Source: Ailurus styani
Lineage: Eukaryota; Chordata; Mammalia; Carnivora; Ailuridae
Assembly: GCA_002007465.1 (NCBI GenBank)
Contig: LNAC01000108.1
Coordinates: 3,035,550 to 3,099,549 of the forward strand
Length of the DNA: 64,000 bases
Reading direction: 5' to 3'
Position numbers and translations under genes: made by a program
The notes under the pieces: generated by a model
Databases searched by the model: none
What the model saw: only the letters and a program-made list of their open reading frames with translations
What the model was told of the DNA's origin: nothing
In this document: one piece after another, positions 35,501 to 49,400 of the stretch
Position numbering within the stretch: the first letter of the stretch is position 1
Layout of the letters: every line of letters begins with the position of its first letter

Positions 35501-38500
35501 CTTAGGCATCAAGCATACCACCCAAACTCACCATCCTCCCCATGATTCCTGTCCCCACGGTCTCAGCTTCCACCTCGGAGATGTGTGCTGCGTGCTCCTG
35601 TTTGACATACAGCAGTAGCATAATCCCCACCAGCCGGATGAGCTTCACCTGGACAACAGAGCCAGACGTTCCAGTCACAGCATGAACCAGAAACCGAAAA
35701 CAGGAAGACACGTCCCAGAGAAAAAGTGGTCTTGAAGCCGGCTGAGGACACTCATGTGTTTCCTTCCCCACTGCAGGACACCAGGGAAGTCGCCTGTGCA
35801 GCTACCGAGCATGCTCCGTGATAACCCGAACAGCCTACCGCTGCCCAGACCTGCATCTTTCCTACCCAGAGCACCTCTTCTGGAGGACTTGGAATTGAAA
35901 GAATTAGGATGGGCTTATGATAAAGGTCACAGGTCTTAGAATTTCCTTGCATGGCAATATACAATTAAGGGTCACTGACCCCTCGCTTACCTTTGCATAC
36001 TTGGCATCTGGGTGAAGACCTTCTGATACAGCTTTAAACCACTCTTCCTCCTTCGGGGTATCATGGAAGAAAAAGGCTTCCTTACTCAGATCAAGCTCTT
36101 GGAACCTATAATAAGCAGCAAGCAGTCAGACAGTAGAGAAGAGTCATGTGCAAGATAGCGCATCCTCAGATTGGGTTAGGTACGGGTATCCTCCCTTTCT
36201 AGCTAAACTGCAGGGCCCTCGAGAGGGGAAAAAAATAAATACGTGGAGCCAAGGGACTAAATGCTAAGGAACTACCAGCACTTTCACGAGCAGCCACGTA
36301 TTTCCTCTCCATAACCAGCCTCGGAAGTGGTCAGAAGTGTCTCCATTTTACCCCCAAGACCCCTGGTTCACACGAGCACCAAATGGCAAACTGGGGGCCA
36401 TGCCTACATCTATATCAATTCCAAATTCTAGGCCCTTCCCACTTTACCATACAGGCTCCTTTGCTGCCCCCCACCCCCATTCACAGTGCCCAGCACAGTA
36501 GTAGGGGGGTAAAATGTATGGAAGGAAAAAATGGCTGACTGATGGAACTTTTTTTTTTTTTTTTAAAGGCTAACCTTCCTGGGGCACCTAGGTGGCTCAG
36601 TCAGTTAAGTGTCTGATTCTTGATTTTGGCTCAGGTCATGATCCTGAGATCAAGCCCCACATCAGATTCCACGCTAAGCGTGGAGCCTGTTTGGGGTTTT
36701 CTCTCTCCCTCTTCCTCTGTCCCTCCCCACTCGTGCACTCTCTCTCTCTAAAAAAATTTAAAAAAAAAATTTTTTAATTCAATAAATAATTTTTATTTTT
36801 AATTTTTTTTAAAGATTTATTTATTTATTTATTTGAGAGAAAGAAAGAGAGTGAGCGAGAGGGCATGAAAGGGGAGAAGATCAGAGAGAGAAGCAGACTT
36901 CCCATGGAGCTGGGAGCCCGATCTGAGACTCAATCACAGGACTCCAGGATCACGAACTGAGCCGAAGGCAGTCGCCTAACCAACTGAGCCACCCAGGTGC
37001 CCTCAAGAAATAATTTTAAAAAATAATAAAGCTGTGGTGCCTGGGTGGCTTAGCCGGTTAAGCATCTACCTTTGGTTCCCGTCATGATCCCAGGGTCCTG
37101 GGATCAAGCCCTGCATTGGGCTCCCTGCTCAACGGGAGCCTATTTCTCCATCTCCCTCTGCCCTTCCCCCCTGCTTTTGCTTTTTCTCTCTGTCAAATAA
37201 ATAAACAAAAATCTAAAAAAATAAATAAACAAAGCTAACCTTACTTCCCTGGCAAAAGATATTTTTGCCTTGTGACCAACAAAGTGTTGAACGCCTAAGT
37301 GATAAAAGTCAGTTCGAGATGTAGTGATTTTAACAGAGGGCTGCACTAAAAATTAAATAATAGCATTTAAATGCCAAGCACATCGCTTTAATGGTGCCAT
37401 AAATTTGTTTACTTCCAGGAAGAACATCAAATAGAGAAGCAGCTGTTATTAAGCACATGCTCATTTTTCAATTCCTTCACCTGCTGTGAAGACTCAGTTA
37501 TACATTCATGTCCCTGTCCCTTCCCCCCAGCTATATTTTCTAGAGCTGGAGAGGCAGAACGGAGAAGAGAAGCACTCACCCCACACAGTACACATCTGGG
37601 GCCGGGATGCCATGGCTTAGCCAGGGCTGGAGGCCTTCTTTGGGGGACTGGCCATTCACGTTGTATGTTCCCACAAAAAACCTGTCAGCAAAGAGAACTG
37701 ATCAGTTCCTCGGGAGGACCATGGAGGTGACAGGGGAAAGCATCCTATGCTGACTTTGCCCAGTTTCAGGCTCTCTGGAATCAAAGTTTGAGACCTGAGA
37801 AATGTCACCCCTGACATCGACCGAGGACTGTGCCACCAAAGGGTGACTTGCAGTCTGTCATGACATTTGTTGCTTTTGTGATCATTTCAAACAGACAGGC
37901 CTACTGTGAACATTCCTATTTAGCCTTGGCAGCCATTAGAGAGTCATAATCCACAAAATGATTCCTTAGCCTGTGTGTGCTACAGAAATGAAAGAAACAT
38001 GAAAAGTACCTTGGTAATTATCTTCAGAAGGAAAGCAACAGCAGTGTTCACCATAAGTGACTGTTTGTATACCTGGAAGCAATGTCACTTGGTAATACAG
38101 TCCCCGTGCACGGATTTAAAAAGATCTAGCAACCTCTATTCATTTAAACTTTTGATAATCCTGTCTAAAAAGATTTCCAAACACTAACTTCATTTCACTA
38201 ACTTCAGTTTAAATGACTTTCTTCAAAGGCTCAGAATGACCAAGAGATACACAAGCTTCAGAATATCATTCCTTCTTCTGTCCTATGTACCTCTTCAAAT
38301 ATTGCTGTAATTATTTTTAAGTTGTGTGACTCCCGCTGTACCACACCTACCACTGTGCCTGGCCAGAAAAGACAGAATAATGGCTGCTCAAGAAGAGTGA
38401 AAGGAAATGTTGTTTAGAGAATGACGGGTGAAATTCTGTAGAAGGATCTGCTTCCAAATCCAGGGCACAGAGGGGGGACATGCTGAACTTTCAGAGAGCT

Positions 38501-41500
38501 AAACAGTCATTTTGCTTTGAAAATAGTCCGCCCAGTTAGCTACCTAAAGTTCTGGATATAGGTATAATCCTCTTCTTTCTGCACTAGACGTGATTTCACT
38601 ATTGTATCTCGCAGCCCGAACTTCTGCATGGATAAAATGTGAGCCTTGTCGGACACCGTGATAGTAGAGGAGCGAACCATGTCAGTGATTTCACACTTGG
38701 ATTTATTCTGTCTAGAAAAACAAACAGACAAAACGTTATCATATTCGGATGACTTCCCCAGGACAAAACACATGAACATGAAGCCAGAAGTTGCCACACA
38801 CAAGCGTCTGAGTCACAGAAGACGATCGGAGGCCAAAGTCAAATGTATTTACTAAATAAAAAATAAAAATAAAAATAAAAATAAAAACACCACTACGTCT
38901 GTGTGCAATTAAGTAAATGTGTATGTTGTTAATTGTATAGCACATTGGTCCAGAGATTTTCTGATAGAGATCTCAGCTCGGAGGGGACCCTGAAGACATT
39001 CTGATCTAATCCCTTCCTTTTCCGAATAAGAAAAATGAGATCTAGCATCATCCACCCAGTTGGATGGCAGGAGAATATGGATGAGAACCCAGATTTGACA
39101 GTACTCTTTCTAGACCCTATTGCCTCATGTAACGAGACTATAAAACTATCCAGATCCTTTGACTGCACAATTCTACAGTATCTCTTTCCCACAGGAATAA
39201 TCTGAAATAGAAGAAGACCAAGGAAAGTTTGTATTTCATGATTATTTGTGTAGTTTTAATAGTCAAACTAACAATTATTCAAATGCCAACATTTAAAGTA
39301 AAGCAAAATTTAAAACTTGACATATTTGGGCGCCTGGGTGGCTCTGTGGGTTAAAGCCTCTGCCTTCAGCTCAGGTCATGATCTCAGGGTCCTGGGATCG
39401 AGGCCCGAATCGGGCTCTCTGCTCATCGGGGAGCCTGCTTCCTCTTCTCTCTCTCTGCCTGCCTCTCAGCCTACTTGTAATCTCTCTCTCTCAAATAAAT
39501 AAATAAAATCTTTAAAAAATAAATAAAATAAAAATAAAATAAAATTTGACATATTTACCTAACAGAATCCTAACAGAAGTGCAAGAAAGTTTTGCTGAAC
39601 ATTACTTAATGAATTAAGATATATAAAGCACTTGCAACAACTTCTGGCACTGAATAAAGACCACAGAAGTATCTATTATATCATCAAGTACATACTAATT
39701 ACAGCTATGTAAAAACGTATCTATGTCTACCAAAAAGGCTCAGAGTGAACTGAGAATGATAGATCTAGCTACATTTAAAGTTCAGGGATTGTTCCCTGCT
39801 GTTTAAGTGCTTAAAAATACTGACACAAAGAAGCAAGTTTTTTATCTTGACCAGCTGATTCTGGCTATGAGCAGTAGGGGGTACTGGTGTACAGACTAAA
39901 TATTAATAGCACATCAGAAAAAAGAAAAGTAAATAAAAACAGAAAAAAACGAAGTATCTTCGGAGTCAGAAAACTCCTAAGAGAATGTGAGGGGGTAAAT
40001 AAAAATGTTTCTAATCTTCTTAGATTTCTAAAGTAGAGTTAGTTAGTTCTGGGTCTTGCGCAAATTATATTAAGTCTCTTCTTCACCTGTTTCTGCAGCT
40101 GTAAAACACAGAAGACAATGGTACCTATCTTTTTTTTTTCTTTTTAAGATTTTATTTATTTATTTATTTATTTGACAGAAATCACAAGTAGGAAGAGAGG
40201 CAGGCAGAGAGAGAGGAGGAAGCAGGCTCCCCACTGAGCAGGGAGCCCGATGCGGGCCTCAATCCCAGGACCCTGAGATCATGACCTGAGCCGAAGGCAG
40301 AGCTTTAACCCACTGAGCCACCCAGGCGCCCACTGGTACCTATCTTTTAGGTTAAAATAAGATAATCCAGGTAAGAGCATGGTGCCTGCATACACAGTAA
40401 ATGCTCAATAAACGTCCAACTTTTTTTTTAAAGATTTTATTTATTTATTTGACAGAGAGAGAGAGATCACAAGTACGCAGAGAAGCAGGCGGAGAGAGAG
40501 GAGGAAGCAGGCTCCTTGCCGAGCAGGGAGCCTGATGCGGGGCTCGATCCCAGGACCCTGAGATCATGACCTGAGCTGAAGGCAGAGGCTTTAACCCACT
40601 GAGCCATCCAGGCGCCCAATGTCCAACATTTCTTAAACCAGCTACCCCGGGACAACTTACATCATGCACAGTAATGGTCTCGGTTCTCTACTGAGGAGAA
40701 CTTCGGGCCTAGGAAGTACAAATGAAGGGACAGCTGCATTACCTTGTGAGCAAGTTGTCTGGTGTATCCTGAGCCCGAGAGCTTGGGTCCACGAGCTGGT
40801 CTCTCTTAACTGACCTCGAATCATCAAAGTCAGAAGCACCTAAGGGGAAGGGGAAGGAATGAAAACGTGCTTACACAGATGTGAACATAGAGACCACAGC
40901 TTCTCCAATTGTTGTCTACGAATCACTGGTTGCGCGCATAGTGCTTGAAAGCACAGGAAAGGTGGATGAGAGGGAGAAAAAAAAAACAAGCATTCCATCC
41001 AGAGATCTTTACTTCTGAAAACGTAACTATCCCAGTTGGTCTGACTCCCTTTTCTTAGAGATGGAGTGCATTACAGAAAGAATAAAACTGTGCAATCTGC
41101 AGACCTAAGTTCCATCACCAGTTCTACTATTTATTGACCTTCTGACTTCAGGCAAGTCATCCAACCTCTCTCAATCTCAGACACTTGACGTGCCCTGCCT
41201 TCTCACAGGTTTATTGCAGGGATCAAATAGTTGATATGTGAGTAAGCATTTTGGAAGTCACACAGCATATTATGAAATACAAGATAGTGATCTCATTTCC
41301 AGTTACTCCCACTGCGACTTCAAGTTCAAGGAGGAAAGAGGCAATGGTCAGAGATCTGATACTGGAAAGGGTCTAAGTGCTCTAGAGAATAGGAAGCGCT
41401 TGTCACTGTTAATAAATTGCCTCAAAAACCAAAGAGCAAACCAAGGACTTTTAATAAACAAATACTTTGGGACGGTTGTTAAAACCAAGATAAACGTGAA

Positions 41501-41708
41501 GAGGAAAAGTAATCTGCCAATAGCTTCTTTGCTCCTTAGAAGTCAAATCTCTTGTCCATAGAAAACAGCAAGGAGAGGCCACAGAACAGGGTTGCTTCAA
41601 CACACAAGTTACAAGGAGCACTGCAGGCATGAACCATCACGAAAGAATTCTGCCCTGAAGACTATTACTAAACATGGATTTTCCGACCGTGCATTCACAG
41701 GAACTAGA

Positions 41709-41741
<33 letters not shown>

Positions 41742-43362
41742 GAAACATGAAAATAATGACATTTCAATACCTCCAGTCAATCACCAAGGCCTTTCAATTT
41801 TGTTTTCTGAATGTCGCTCAAATCAATATAGTCCAATGTGACCCTATCAGCCCACGTTACCAACATCTCCCTGGAATGACTTCAAACTAATCTCCTGGCC
41901 TCCTTTCTTACCCTACCATCTCTGACCCAATTTCTACACTGCGGCCAGAGGATTTTTTGAAAAAGGAAGGCTAATCACATCACTTAAGACCTTTTAAAAG
42001 TTCCCCATTGAATAAACTCAAACTCCCACTATGGCTGCCAAGTCTCCCTCCAGGCCGGATCCCACCTGCCCACTTGCACGTCTCACCATAGTCCTCTGCC
42101 TCCCTCCCCCTTGAATGCCATAGTCTATTAAAGCTACTGCAGTTACACCGCAATCCCATCCGAAACCCACTTCCTTCTTTCATTTTGCTTTACATGGCTA
42201 ACTCCTACCCATCCCGGGGCCAGGGGTGAGCAAACTTTTCTTCTGCCAAGGGCCAGAGCGTAAAAGTCGAAGGCTCTGCAGGCCAAACCGACTCCGTCAT
42301 AACGATCTGATCCTGCTGTCACAGTGTAAAGGAGCCACGAGCATGGCTGTGTTCCAGGAAAACTTTATTTATGGACATTGAAATCTGAAGATTACATAAT
42401 TTTTACATGTCACAAAATATGAATCTCTTTTAATTCTTTTCAAACATTTAAAACTATAAAAACTATTCTTAGCTCACAGGCTGTAAAAAAAGCAGGCAGT
42501 GAGCTGGACTTGGCCCATGGACTGTACTTAGCCAAGCCCTGCTGTAGACCACATGTCAGAGGTCACTTCTTCGAAGATGCCTTCTCTAACTCCCCCTAGA
42601 TCAGGCCAGATACCCTGCCACTGGTGTTCCCACAGCTCCCTGTACATCTCATTAGAGCCTCAACTGCTGTGTATTATAACGTTCATCCCCCAGTTAGACT
42701 GTAAGCTTACTGAGGACAAACTATGCCTGATTTATTCATCAGGGCATCTCCGTTATCCAGCACACCAGCCAGCACATAATAAGCAGTTCAATCACTCAAC
42801 AATTCGACAGAAAATACTGGATGAACATGGATTCCTTAGGTGTCTTATATAAAAATGTAACATCTAAGCTCAAGTCTGTAGCATTCTTTTGGAATGTTTC
42901 AGGTCATCTTCCGATTATAATCAGCATACAACAGAAATAAGAAAGGCAGAACTTGTTTCTAGAATTCTACAACTCCAGGGTTAACCAAATTATTTCTGCG
43001 AACCAAATCCCCAACTGTATTCTACCTCTCTTGTTTTACTCTCCTGAACTCTAAACTTAGAGAACCAAGGTACCTGAGTTAATGAATGGCATACTGGGAA
43101 ACCTTTAAGAATGGCTAAAATCCAAAAAGCTGACAATACCAATTGCTGGCAAGGATGTGAAGCAACAGTAATTCTCATTTGCTGATTGTAAGAATGGAAA
43201 ATGGTACAGCCACTTTCCAAGCAGCTCGGTAGTTTCTTACAAAGCTAAAAATAGCCTTACCATATGATCCAGCAATCACACTCCTAGATATTTATCTATT
43301 TGAAAATTTATGTCCATATAAAAACCAGCACATAACTTAAAAAAAAAGATTTTATTTATTTA

Positions 43363-43403
<41 letters not shown>

Positions 43404-46400
43404 ACACAAGGGGGGAGAAGGGCAGAGGAAGAGGGAGGACAAGCCGACTCCACGCTAAGTGCAGAGCCGGTCTTGATTCCAGGACCCTGAGGCTATGACC
43501 TGAGCTGAAGTCAGACACTTAACTGACTGAGCCACCCAGGTGCCCCTACAGCAGCTTTACTCATACTCACAAAAACTGAAAGCGACCAAGACGTCCTTCA
43601 ATAGATGACAGGATAAACAAACTATGGTATATCTATATAATGAAATGTTATGCAGCAATAAAGAAGAATGAGTCACCAAGTCACAAAAAGACATGAGTGA
43701 ATGTTAAATACATATTGCTAAGTGAAAGAAGTCATTGTGAAAAGCCTCCATGTTACAGGATTCCAATTACATAACATTATGGTTAAAGCAAAACTTTAGA
43801 GATGGTAAATAGTGGGTGGGTAAGGATTAATTAAGTGATGCATAGGGGACTTTTTAGGGCAGTGAAACTATTCTGTGAGAAGCTGTAATGGCAGATACAT
43901 GACACTGTCCATAGGCTTCAAAACCCACAGAACTTTATAGAGCAGAGTAACATATGCAAATTTTTTAAAAATCTTTTTTTTTATTATTTGACAGAGAGAG
44001 AGAGATCACAAGTAGGCAGAGAGAGAGGAGGAAGCAGGCTCCCCGCCGAGCAGGGAGCCCGATGCGGGCCTTGATCCCAAGACCCTGAGATCATGACCTG
44101 AGCCAAAGGCAGAGGCTTAACCCACTGAGCCACCCAGGTGCCCTAAAAAATCATTTTGAAGATCAAAGGATTCTGGAGTGAAATGCAGAAAATGACAGAA
44201 GAAACTATATTACAAATGTATGAAACAGCTTCACTGAGGGGGGATAGAAGAAAAAAGTGCTGATCTAAATAGCTTTGGAAATGAGTGGAACCTGTAAGAC
44301 TAAAGGCAAAATTAACTATTCATAAGCACTCTAGCTAACAACGCTATTTCCCATAGGGATACGGGTTAACAATTCTGAAGCCACTACACATGGATCCTGG
44401 AATTTAACACTCAAGAAAATGGAGAGTGCAGGCGCCTGGGTGGCTCAGTGGGTTAAAGCCTCTGCCTGATCTCAGGGTCCTGGGATCGAGGCCTGCATGG
44501 GGCTCCTTGCTCAGCAGGGAGCCTGCTTCCTCTTCTCTCTCTCTGCCTGCCTCTCTGCCTATTTGTGATTTCTCTCTGTCAAATAAATAAATAAAATATT
44601 TAAAAAAAAAAAAAAGAAAGAAAACGGAGAGTAGATTGTGGGAGCCAGGTTTCTCATTGTTGGAGTGGGAGGTTCCAGATAAACAAGGGGAAGAGGCTAG
44701 AATGATCCATGTGGTAACGGGTTAGAGTTGGAAATATCAGCATGAGTTCATGTTTACCTAATATGGATACATATGGTCACATATAAAAATATAGAGACAC
44801 ACACATTTAAGCATACACACATACATTTCCTTGAGCCATCAGCTAAGAGGGCCTAGAAGCAAGGATACACCAGTAGCAAGGACCACTCTAATGCCCAATC
44901 TCGGTTTCCAATACCATTCTCCAATAAAATTAGATATTTTATTGGGGCTCCTTGAGATATGGTTATTCTAGGACTGGGGTAGGAAATATACAAGATGGAG
45001 CATCTTCCAATGCCAAAAAACAAGAAAGTACTCAAAAAAACTCCCAAAATAAAAACACCCACAATGATGAGGGTATGTCGAATGGACACTGAAGCCAACT
45101 GAAGGAGCTCAAATGGTCACAGGTGGAACAATTTGAGCAATGAAATAAAGCAATGTTGGATTATAATTCAAAGTATAAAAGAAATATCCATCAATCCATA
45201 CTACTATAAATAATTGAATAAAAAAATAAATGGAGGCAACCCTCTCAGGTCCCCTGCCTCTTCGGGAGCTTTGTACTACCACTTTACTATCACTCAATAA
45301 ACTTTGCTTTGGAGCTGCTGGGTGATTCAGTCCATTAAGCACCTGCCTTGGGCTCAGGTCATGATCCCAGGGTCCCTCTCCCAGCTTGTGCTCTCATGCT
45401 CTCTGTCAAATAAATAAATAAAAATATTTTAAACACTATGGTGAGTGCTGTGAAAGGTGTAAGCCTGGTGATTCACAGACCTGTACCCCTGGGGCAAATA
45501 ATAAAAAATTTAAAAAATATATTTTAAACACATAAACATAAAAATAAAAATAAATGGAGGTGAAAAGACAAATCTCCTGTGAAGAATTCCAAATAATGCA
45601 GGTGAATACTCTTGACTTCAAAGAGGTGGAGCCTAACTCCCCACTACTCTACCATAACTGCTGCGTTAAGGTTACTGACAACCTTCATGTTGCCAAATCC
45701 AGTGTTCAGTTCCCATTTTTCAGCTAAGTTCACTCCAACCTCTTCTGGCAGCTCTTGACAGAAACCACTCTCTCCCCAGGTAAACACTTCCCTTAGTTTC
45801 TGAAGGCTTTTTCCCTCCACGCACCCCACTCCCCACCCCCAGGAATGAGTCTGGGCAAAGCCCTGGCGGGAGACCACTTCTCCAGCTATACTCTGTCCCA
45901 GCTAGGTCATCTCGCCTAATCTCGCAATTTTAAAAAAACACCTACATGCTGACCACTCCCAATCTCCAGGCTCCAACCTTTCACCTGAGTTCCAGGCTGT
46001 TCTATGCTGCTTCCCCCCTTAGGCTTCGGAGGAAAAGATACTATTTCTTTTTTTTTTTATTTGCCCCAGGGGTACAGGTCTGTGAATCATCAGGCTTACA
46101 CCTTTCACAGCATTCACCATAGCACAAACGCTCCCCAGTGTCCATAACCCATCCACCCTATCCCTACCCTCCCACCCCCCAGTAACCCTCAGTTTGTTTT
46201 GTGAGATTAGGAGTCTCTTATGGTTTGTCTCCTTCCCCATCCCATCTTGTTTCACTATTTTTCCCTCCCTAACCCCTAAAACCCCCCACCCTGCCCCTCA
46301 AGTTCCTCATATCAGAGAGATCATATGATAATTGTCTTTCTCTGATCGACTTATTTTGCTCAGCATAATACCCTCTAGTTCCATCCACGTCGTTGCAAAC

Positions 46401-49400
46401 GGCAAGATTTCGCTTCCTTTGAAAGCTGCATAGTATTCCATTGTATATATATACCACATCTTCTTTATCCATTCACCTGTTAATGGACATCTAGGTTCTT
46501 TCCATAGTTTGCCTATTGTGGACATTGCTGCTATAAACATTTGTGTGCATGTGCCCGAAGATACTATTTCTATTTCATTTGAAATAACCACAATTACCGA
46601 CTAAGGAGATGGGTGTGCCTATTGGGTACTCACACCCTCTCAAACCTTGGAATCCAAGGGGACACTGCCTACGATGTGATTTTTGCCTGGTACTTGCTTG
46701 TGATCCCAGCAACCACCCAAAACCCAGCTTCTCAAAGATACCACGTCACCAAAGGAACGCAGCACCATCTAATGTTGAAACTGAACTACCTCGAGCTAGT
46801 AGGCTGATGTTCCAGCCGACTGACTGACTGACAGCCGACTTCTCTGTATTTCCTTCCCAACTCTGAAATGTCCCACCGTGGCCCCTGCACGGGGAGCCAC
46901 AGCACACTGTCTGGGAACCACAATCTTGTTACCTCTTTCCTCTTAGTACTAATGCCATTTGATATTATATCTCATAAGTATTGCTCAGCTTATTGGAGGC
47001 TATGTCCACTGAAAGGTAAGCTCTGGAAGGCAGGGGCCTTGTCTTCATGCTCTTTCCTAGGTACCTGGATCAGCACCTGGCTTATAGTAAGTACTCGATG
47101 TGTAAAATGCAAGCAAGTATCAGGAAATTTAAGCTTAAGCCTAGTTGTACCATTATCTTCCTCTGTGACAAGTTCCTTCTTTGGGTCTCAGTTTCTTCAT
47201 CTACAGTAGGGATTTCAGTATGAATATCTCATGGGGCTTTATGATGGGCCAAGGCAAATTAAGGACTAAGGGTTAGAGCTCTGTTCGTGCATCAGTGCTT
47301 TCTAACGATCTTGTTTTGAGGGGGCAGTTCCTACTAACAACCAGACTGAAGGACATCTCCTGGGAACAAGTGGTGTGTCCCTGTGGATTCAGCTTCTGTC
47401 CATGAGTGGCCTGGAAAATCGCCCCGTAGACCTACATCGCTGTGTCTGCCGCCGGACCCGGTCCAGCAAGGACGAGAATGTCTTCATTCCTCACTCGGCG
47501 CATGGAAATTTTAAGGCATGATTTGGGGGATTTCCAGCCACAGGGCAGTCTTCTCGGAATCTCTTCTCCCCGGAATCTAGCACGGAAGCTGGCTGTCAGC
47601 GGCTCTCTGCCAAATTTACCATCATGCAGCCCCATGGTTCCTTCTCAACCACAGCTTCCTGTCCTTCCTCCTCTCCTGCTTCCCTACTCCCACTCTGCCC
47701 TTTTTCCAACCTCAGACCTCCATTCCTTTGTCAGCCAATCTAACAGCTGACATCTGGGTTTTTCCTTTCTTCCCATGTTTGTCCGCCAAGTCCTATAAAT
47801 CCTCTCTCCTAAATATTTTTATACCTGACCCTCTTCCCTATCCCTACGGTCATGCCTTAGGTTAGGCCCTTACTGTTTCCAGAAAGCACATTCAGTGATT
47901 CCCCTGCCTCCATTATCTCCCCTCCAGTCCATTCTGCCACCATCTTGAAGAAAACCCAAATCTGAGTAGGTCATTCCTGTGCCTCAAATCCCACGATAAC
48001 TTCTATCACCTGTGCAATAAACCCCAAAGCTCAGAGTATTACATACAAAGACCTTTGTAATTAGCCCAGATTCCCTTTCCAGCCCCATCTCCTGCCACCC
48101 TCCCCCAATCCAGTCACAGCAAAACAATTTCTCTCTTTACACGCTGCCTCCTCACGGCCACCCAGACCCGAACCACCCCCAAGTCCCGCCTCTATGGGGT
48201 GAATTTCAGTCATCCTTGCAGACTCAGCTCTGGATTTACCTCCTTCAAAAAGTCTCCTCTGGCCTTTGTATTTTCACACACCCAGGGTTTGCCGTGGCAA
48301 GGCATTTGTCATAATGGAACTGTGTTTAACTCTTTCTGCCTTCCTTTTTTAGCTAGATCACAAGCTTCTTGGGAGCAGGGGCTGATGCTTTTTCTCTGTA
48401 GCCCTTGGCTTGCCACAATTTATGGAACATATCAGGCAGCCAGTAGACACACACTGAACAAATAGCCACAGGGCAGAGATCAGGGTCAGCGTCACTTCTG
48501 GGTGCTTTTTTTAAAAATGTATTTATTTTTATTTCGATTCAGTTCTTTTGTTTTTAATTAAAGATTTCTATTTGTTTGAGAGAGAGCAGAGTGGAAGAGA
48601 GAGAGAGAGAGAGAGAGAGCAGAAGCAGGGGGAGCAGCAGGCAGAGGGAGAGGGCGAAGCAGACTCCCCGCTGAGCAGGGAGCCCAGTGTAGGGCTCGAT
48701 CGATCCCAGGACCCTGCAATCATGACCTGAGCCGAAGGCAGATGCTTAACCAACTGAGCCACCCAGGTGCCCCCTGGGTGCTTTCCTGATGACCACCTTT
48801 CACACCTACGAGTAACACCATGTCCCTGTAAGGTCCTACAGAGGAAGTAGGTCAACCATAGTAACAGTTGGGTTGGTGTAGAAAACTGCAGAAGTGTTGT
48901 TCTTCTTGCAAATTCTGTGCATGGCATTGCACAGCTTACAGATACACCCCCTCTCCCATGCCTGGCTAAATAGATGACATTGCCCCTGGAGGCCCCTTCC
49001 TTAACCCAAGCAGCAACAGAGTCCAAAACAGATCCCCAATTCCTGATCTGAAACCCTTGGGGCCAAGTGACCTTTGGAATTCAGAATTCGGGGGATTATT
49101 TTATTTTTTTAGATTTCTTATTTATTTATTTGACAGAGAGAGAGTATGCACACAAGTTGGAGGCAGGGAGAAGGAGAAGCAGGCTCCCTGAGGAGCAGGG
49201 ACCCCAGCGTGGGACGGGACCCTGGGATTATGACCTGAGCCAAAGGCAGACACTCAACCGAGCCATCCAGGTGCCCCAGAATTTAGGGGACTTTAGAAAG
49301 CTAATATGTTACCTACACTGTCTATAATACAATACCCCCAGCAGAGTCCGCGGCAACACCAAAGAATCAAACACTTTAATATTTCCATAGTACAACTTAG

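Noticed and set aside
46307..46591. Minus-strand 94-codon frame as a gene
   Set aside because: It is the C-terminal end of L1 ORF2 in a truncated insertion.
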